Below are positions 60,001 to 64,000 of a DNA stretch of 64,000 nucleotides, one piece after another. This DNA comes from Bacteroidales bacterium (GTDB lineage Bacteria; Bacteroidota; Bacteroidia; Bacteroidales; UBA10428). Position 1 is the first letter of the stretch. Each line of letters opens with the position of its first letter. Location: contig JAFGIP010000117.1 of the NCBI GenBank assembly GCA_016929525.1, positions 78,304 through 142,303 of the forward strand. The letters are read 5' to 3'. Both the position numbers and the translations under genes were made by a program. The notes below the pieces were generated by a model. That model did no database searches and was not told the DNA's origin. It saw nothing but the letters and a program-made list of their open reading frames with translations.

Positions 60001-61458
60001 AATGTAAATCGTCCCTGATTTTGTTGCCATCCAGATATTCCTCCGGCTGTCTTCAAATATACTGCGAATAACATTGTCTGACATGTCTGTGATATTCTTT
60101 TTTAGGATAATATTCTCAAAGGAAGGATTGGCGGGGATTACCTTACTTACCCCACCGTTAAACTGGCCTGTGCCAATCCAAAGTAAACCTGATTTATCTT
60201 CAGCAATACAGTGAGCAAAGTTGGAACTTAGAGTGGTAGGATCGTTTGGATTGTTTCTGAAAAATTCAAATCGTTTTTCTTCCCTGATATAATGTGCAAG
60301 TCCCGCACCATGTAAACCTATCCAGAGGTTTTGACCTGAGTCCTCGTAAAAATATTGTCTTTCGGCATCGACCAATGGTTTTATTTCTGCAGGAGTAAGC
60401 ATGTAGTATTGTTGCTCGGGGGTTTCAGAATCAATTCTTGTTACTCCGAACACTTCGGTATTGATCCAAAGTGTTCCGAATGAATCTTCAAAGACCGATG
60501 TTACCCGGTCACCATTCAATTTAAAACCAGTTAATTCATAAGAAAGAGGATTATATATAAACAATCCTTTGTCAGTTCCAATGACCAATTTTTCGTTTTT
60601 GATTTTTTTCAGTAAGGTTATTTCAGCATTTTTAAGTTCTATAAATTCTTCAGGAAGTTCAACAAACTGGTTATTTCTGAAATTGTAAATAAGAATTCCG
60701 TTACCTTTTGTACCAAACCAAATCTCGTTTTGCATTTCTATAGCCGAGGAGAAATTATAATGGATATTAAAATGTTCTATAATTTCAGCGGTAACGGTTT
60801 TTAGTTTTTTATCAAACCTGTTCAATCCCTGTCTGGTTCCGATCCATATATGGTCAGAAGGATCAGAAAGAATAAAATTAATTTCGTTGTTGGTAATTGC
60901 ACTTACACCTCGACTTAAATACTGGGCTACGTTGTAATTACTAATTATCGAGTCGAATACAAGATGATATACACCTGAATTTGATGTACCAATCCATATC
61001 TCATCCTCCGATTCCTGGCAGAAATATGTAAATTTACTATTACGCTCTTCTTCAGAACGATGATAGAAAGGAATTGTATAAAATTCTTCTTTTGAAGGAT
61101 CAAACCAATGAACATAATCGTCGTAGGTTAAAACCCACAGAAAAAACCTTTCATCTTCCCAAATTGATTTTATACGATTGTTTGTGAGAGAATATTTGGT
61201 ACCAGGTTTTGATTTCAGTATTTTAAAATTATATCCATCGTATCGGTTAAGTCCGTCCATGGTACCCATCCACATAAAGCCTTTATGATCGCAAAACAGG
61301 CTCAGAACAGTATTTTGCGATAATCCGTCACTCGAATTAAGGTGCTCGAACCGTTCAATATCAATTGCAATGGATTTGTTACTGTAATTCAACAATATTG
61401 CAATAATTAGCAGAATAGCTTTGATATCTGATATATTATTTTTTTTGGTTTTATTCAT
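57031..61458 (-). CDS. Hybrid two-component system regulator (HTCS) of pectin/uronate use
   Basis: This one-protein signalling system has about 1475 residues. It has a signal peptide, two seven-bladed 'two-component propeller' periplasmic repeats (about 30-760, many 'GxxxxxIWIGTxxGGLN'-like blades) and a Y_Y_Y domain ('YSFKLAGFEDNWNDVGNMTRATYTNLSPGKYEF'). A single membrane span near 935, a HisKA domain ('FTNVSHEIRTPLTLILGPL') and HATPase ('DEGKGIAKDKILVLFDRY', 'GTGIGLSLSYEIM') follow. A receiver with phospho-Asp in 'LIITDLMMPEMDG' and a C-terminal AraC-type HTH ('SEVGYMCGFNDIKYFSKCFKAKYGVTP') complete it. Counted from the upstream ATG at 61491, the key residues are H977 and D1287. The ATG at 61458 gives a better signal peptide. 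It probably senses a pectin-derived oligosaccharide and activates the divergent lyase. Confidence 0.92.
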   Translation of the reverse strand: MNKTKKNNISDIKAILLIIAILLNYSNKSIAIDIERFEHLNSSDGLSQNTVLSLFCDHKGFMWMGTMDGLNRYDGYNFKILKSKPGTKYSLTNNRIKSIWEDERFFLWVLTYDDYVHWFDPSKEEFYTIPFYHRSEEERNSKFTYFCQESEDEIWIGTSNSGVYHLVFDSIISNYNVAQYLSRGVSAITNNEINFILSDPSDHIWIGTRQGLNRFDKKLKTVTAEIIEHFNIHYNFSSAIEMQNEIWFGTKGNGILIYNFRNNQFVELPEEFIELKNAEITLLKKIKNEKLVIGTDKGLFIYNPLSYELTGFKLNGDRVTSVFEDSFGTLWINTEVFGVTRIDSETPEQQYYMLTPAEIKPLVDAERQYFYEDSGQNLWIGLHGAGLAHYIREEKRFEFFRNNPNDPTTLSSNFAHCIAEDKSGLLWIGTGQFNGGVSKVIPANPSFENIILKKNITDMSDNVIRSIFEDSRRNIWMATKSGTIYIYDSSLKEITVLEDLPLIGRKLPGYNIYTMLQDSQGYIWLGSKGGGVAVSTKPLNYYKSNYNDIAFHLYRNLPGKPSSLSSNNIYSIVEDHDHRIWIGTYGGGLNLVKNRNRDDLFCSRFDHANSNISCNEIRHLLVDSKGSLWIASIFGINLLEGFHPEIDSASFRHFSFDPQKSTTICYNDIVHIFEDKNRNLWFSTFGGGVSRLINLTKDSALFQSFNSSDGMVNDAVFGILQDNENNLWFSTESGISKFNLANLKFENFDKNNGLQSDRFSENTCCTLYDGRMVFGSTNGALVVDPEKFTRNSYIPPIVFTNFQLFNKDVDFWAPDAPFNKSIEFLEEIVLKHFQSSFSIEYAALSFFDPKKSIYSFKLAGFEDNWNDVGNMTRATYTNLSPGKYEFQVKAANWDGTWNPEPRTIKITILPPWYKTVWAYIGYAILIIILGEITRRILTKYNHMRNDLRVERRVNDIKLQFFTNVSHEIRTPLTLILGPLDDIKAHLNLPESLKQSFNIMERNGKRMLRLVNQLLDFRKIQKNKMRLKVSEVELVDFVKEVCDNFKQMAQQKQVNFACDSKIDNCKVWVDPDKLDSVLFNIISNAFKFSKKHKTIHVQIKSPDPEYVSIEIKDEGKGIAKDKILVLFDRYTPLSVSDINYQGTGIGLSLSYEIMKLHKGEIDVRSEVNKGSTFIIKIKLGKDHFEDCDFAEEIIGSSAHRVIELPENEGFEIHESGKKIKTEVSPTEYLLLLVEDNEEIIDYVKNILQANFTIDVAFNGAEGLKYLESNHPDLIITDLMMPEMDGLTMTKIIKANFAISHIPVVILTAKTQIEYQIEGIETGAEAYILKPFNAEYLKAVIENILKQRKIIIEKLRDKKDTAADSIKITPKDEKFLNDIIDIIEKNYSDPIFNVEKLVDYSNVGRTVMYNKIKGLTGISPVEFLRDMRLQISARFLVESGYSISEVGYMCGFNDIKYFSKCFKAKYGVTPSVYKSSK

Positions 61459-61491
61459 TTTAGAATAACACAGGTGCAATAATATATTCAC

Positions 61492-61765
61492 TGCTATTTA
61501 TTTGAATAAACAGTGTGAGTAAATATAATCTTTTATCATACACTACCTTTTATCCTCAATATATAAGCCTGACATTGAGGGTAAGTTAAACTATGATCGA
61601 TATCTATACATGTCACCTTGGACTTGATCTCTAAAATATGTAACAAAAATCGCATTTTGTAACATTTTATACACTAATTTAAGACAATATGTACCCCTTA
61701 CTTCATAACCTGCAATGTACTTTTGGCAATAAAGTAAATACTGATTGGATTTGTAAAGTTGAATA
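61492..61765. promoter_or_regulatory. Divergent regulatory region between HTCS and PL9 lyase genes
   Basis: The 274-bp gap must hold promoters for both genes. On the plus strand TACTTTTG (61718-61725) matches the Bacteroidota -7 consensus TAnnTTTG about 40 bp before the lyase ATG, although a clear TTG at -33 is not seen. TGTAACA occurs twice, at 61639-61645 and 61658-61664 (19 bp apart), as possible activator half-sites. No open frame or RNA gene is visible. Confidence 0.4.
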
Positions 61766-63886
61766 ATGAAAAGTATGAGTACATATGCTAAACTGATTTT
61801 TGTAATAATCCTATTATTGACTGGCTTTAAAGGAAACGCTGGTACATATTATGTTTCAACGGAAGGGAGTGATTCAAATCCCGGAACACATGAAAGTCCG
61901 TTTAAAAACATTTCGAGGGCTATTGATATCGCTGAGCCAGGTGATACAATCTATATTTTAAAGGGCTTATATGAATACAATTTCGGTATAGGAATAGGAA
62001 CATCAAAAAACGGAACGCCCGAAAATATGTTTCACCTTTATTCATATCCGGGTGATACTGTGACCATTGATTTTTATAAACAACCATTTGGGGACAGAGG
62101 AATTAGCCTGAGGGCTGAATATTGGCATATAAAAGGTCTGATTATATGCAATTCAGGTGACAATGGCATGCATATCGAAGGGGCTAACAACATAATTGAG
62201 AATTGTGTTTTCTATGGAAATGATGATACCGGTTTGCAAATTAGCGGTAATGGGTCTTTTAACATCATTGTCAATTGCGATTCGTATAATAATGTTGATC
62301 CCGATCATGGCGATGCCGACGGTTTTGCGGCAAAACTGGAGGTGGGGCCCGGTAATAAATTCATTGGTTGCCGGGCATGGAATAATTCCGATGATGGCTG
62401 GGACCTGTTTGAAGCCGACGATTCGGTAGTGATTGAAAATTGCTGGGTATTCAGTAACGGGTATCTTCCTAATGGAGATGAGAGCAGTGGGAACGGTAAT
62501 GGGTTTAAGTTAGGAGGTAATCATGTTTCCGGCAATCACCTGGTTAAAAATTGTCTGGCTTTCGGGAACAGGAAATACGGTTATCATCAGAATAATAACA
62601 CGGGAAAGGTGACCATATATAATTCGCTTGGTTGGGATAATGTGCAACGAAACTATAATTTTTACCTTGAAGAAGCAGGGCAGAATACTATTACTAATTG
62701 TATATCTTTCAACGGCGGATCGGAAGATAGTTTTACTAATTGCGATCTGATTACCAACAGTTGGCAAGGCCTTAATGCTGATGAATCAGACTTTATTACC
62801 ATGGATGTTACTCAGGCCAAAGATGCCAGATTACCTGACGGAAGTATGCCAACAAACAATTTTGCCCGATTGACCCTTGAAAGCGACTTAATTGATGTGG
62901 GAACAGATATAGGTATCCCTTATAATGGTTTGGCACCCGATCTGGGATTGTTTGAAACACCGGGCAATGAGGTTCAGTATATTTTGAATGTCAATATTAA
63001 TGGATCAGGAGGGGTCTGGATGGATCCTGACGGCGGACTTTATGAGGAAGGGCTTGAAGTAAGACTAATAGCCTGGAAAGATCCGGAATATGATTTTGAT
63101 GGTTGGAATGGAGATACTTGCGGTTCGAACGATACCTTATGGATAACCATCGACAGTGATAAAAATATAACAGCCTGCTTTACTCCAATTGACAACTCAG
63201 AGCCCGACAGCACAAGAATTGAAGCTGAAGATATGTCGCTTACAGCTTATATTTTTGAAAGGTTCAGTACTGCTTCTAATGGTAAGGTTGTGCGAAATAA
63301 TACAACCGGGTTTGGAAGCGCTGTTAATACTTTTAATGGCAGCGAGGACAATTACCTCGTTAGGGTGTGTTATCTCGATCAGGTTGATGGTACAGCAACA
63401 TATAGATTTTCTGTAAATGACGAACTAATTTCAACATGGGTAGGAGACAGTGTTTTATATACCAATAAATTTGTACACAAAATAATATACAATGTTGTTC
63501 TTTCTGCAGATGATGAAATTAAGGTGGAATCAAAAGCCGAAGGTTCTGAAAACGGACGAATCGATTTTATTGAAATAATCAGAAGTGAATATATACAGAG
63601 CGATAATGCAAGTTCATATTTTACAATCAATGAAGAATTATATCAGAATTGCCCAAATCCTTTCGATTATATTACATCAATTTCTTTCAGTCTTAAAAGT
63701 GCATCGGATATAACATTGGAACTCTACGATTTACAGGGAAGATTGCAAAAAGTGCTTTTAAAAGGGTACTACTTTCCAGGATTATATTCATATGAGTTTA
63801 TAAATGATAACCTGTCTCCGGGAACATATTATTACAGGTTAGGAACACGGGAGGGAAGTCATTCTAAAGCCCTTTTAATAAAGTAA
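61766..63886 (+). CDS. Secreted pectate lyase, polysaccharide lyase family 9, with T9SS domain
   Basis: This 706-residue extracellular endolyase cleaves polygalacturonate. After a signal peptide comes a right-handed beta-helix (about 27-400) opening with 'YYVSTEGSDSNPGTHESPFKNI'. The PL9 active site is complete: calcium ligands D185, D209, D210 and D213 ('NSDDGWDLFEAD') and the base K248 in 'NGFKLGG'. Their spacing matches Pel9A of Dickeya (D209, D233, D234, D237, K273) within one residue. Then follow an InlB-like repeat (about 410-470, 'DGWNGDTCGSNDTLWITIDSDKNITACF'), a carbohydrate-binding-like beta-sandwich (about 475-610, starts 'IEAEDMSLT') and a T9SS type A domain (about 625-706, 'YQNCPNPF'). 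It is divergent from the HTCS, its likely activator. Confidence 0.93.
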   Translation: MKSMSTYAKLIFVIILLLTGFKGNAGTYYVSTEGSDSNPGTHESPFKNISRAIDIAEPGDTIYILKGLYEYNFGIGIGTSKNGTPENMFHLYSYPGDTVTIDFYKQPFGDRGISLRAEYWHIKGLIICNSGDNGMHIEGANNIIENCVFYGNDDTGLQISGNGSFNIIVNCDSYNNVDPDHGDADGFAAKLEVGPGNKFIGCRAWNNSDDGWDLFEADDSVVIENCWVFSNGYLPNGDESSGNGNGFKLGGNHVSGNHLVKNCLAFGNRKYGYHQNNNTGKVTIYNSLGWDNVQRNYNFYLEEAGQNTITNCISFNGGSEDSFTNCDLITNSWQGLNADESDFITMDVTQAKDARLPDGSMPTNNFARLTLESDLIDVGTDIGIPYNGLAPDLGLFETPGNEVQYILNVNINGSGGVWMDPDGGLYEEGLEVRLIAWKDPEYDFDGWNGDTCGSNDTLWITIDSDKNITACFTPIDNSEPDSTRIEAEDMSLTAYIFERFSTASNGKVVRNNTTGFGSAVNTFNGSEDNYLVRVCYLDQVDGTATYRFSVNDELISTWVGDSVLYTNKFVHKIIYNVVLSADDEIKVESKAEGSENGRIDFIEIIRSEYIQSDNASSYFTINEELYQNCPNPFDYITSISFSLKSASDITLELYDLQGRLQKVLLKGYYFPGLYSYEFINDNLSPGTYYYRLGTREGSHSKALLIK

Positions 63887-63919
63887 TGTGGAAAATATGT
63901 TGAAATGTCTGGTTTAAAT

Positions 63920-64000
63920 GAGACTGTTCAAAAAAGTGTGTCAAGTATAAAAGATAAATGATTTACTTGACTCATTATGAAAACAGAAGAAAATACAAAA
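63920..64000 (+). other. Possible left end of an insertion sequence with start of a partial gene
   Basis: About 30 bp after the lyase stop, GAGACTGTTCAAAAAAGTGTG (from 63920) has the look of a terminal inverted repeat of IS256-like elements. An ATG at 63977 then opens a frame (MKTEENTK) that runs to the window edge. Only eight codons are visible, so neither the family nor even the coding status can be proved. It may equally be an ordinary downstream gene. Confidence 0.3.

Overview
The window is a stretch of a low-GC Bacteroidota chromosome. A marine, sediment or gut-type Bacteroidales/Marinilabiliales relative fits best, but the sequence does not fix the genus. The lineage evidence is: four secreted proteins with type IX secretion (T9SS) type A C-terminal sorting domains; a one-protein hybrid two-component system (HTCS); a DUF4421 protein; a Thx-type small ribosomal protein; A-rich leaders with few Shine-Dalgarno sites; and a candidate TAnnTTTG promoter box. 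I found no tRNA, rRNA, CRISPR array or phage genes.

Layout. (1) 1-9.4 kb is an accessory envelope/secretion region: a cut-off GNAT-like protein, a lipoprotein, two paralogous secreted proteins flanking a WbpG-type PP-loop amidotransferase, and a very large pectate-lyase-like T9SS protein. (2) 9.5-23.9 kb is one minus-strand exopolysaccharide operon. In transcription order it encodes a Wza-like exporter, a Wzc-like tyrosine kinase, a sulfotransferase, a Wzx flippase, a heparinase II/III-like protein, a Wzy polymerase, four glycosyltransferases and a second sulfotransferase. The product is probably a sulfated polymer. (3) 24-43.7 kb is mostly housekeeping: an LtaS-like phosphotransferase, an extended Thx protein, a HAD phosphatase, DUF4421, KdsA, a CotH-type T9SS protein, RarA, an SDR plus thioesterase pair, a RelA-type RSH protein, a chorismatase-like plus PPC pair, a MORN protein, a flavoprotein and a TPR histidine kinase. 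(4) 44-63.9 kb is a uronate/pectin utilisation locus: a LacI regulator with a perfect 20-bp operator-like palindrome, fructuronate reductase (UxuB-type SDR), PPi-type phosphofructokinase, a HAD hydrolase, a LarA-family nickel-pincer epimerase, Gnd, a three-gene TRAP transporter, UxaC, UxaE, and then an HTCS divergent from a PL9 pectate lyase.

The most interesting system is region 4. The genes from uronate to mannonate are present, but the usual UxuA-KdgK-KdgA exit is absent. In its place sit a LarA homologue with every nickel-pincer residue conserved, 6-phosphogluconate dehydrogenase and a PPi-type phosphofructokinase. This suggests a route galacturonate/glucuronate -> fructuronate -> mannonate -> (C2 epimerisation) gluconate -> 6-phosphogluconate -> pentose phosphates. 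The phosphofructokinase would help process sedoheptulose-7-phosphate. This is an inference. A gluconate kinase and the Lar cofactor-maturation genes are not in the window and must be sought elsewhere.
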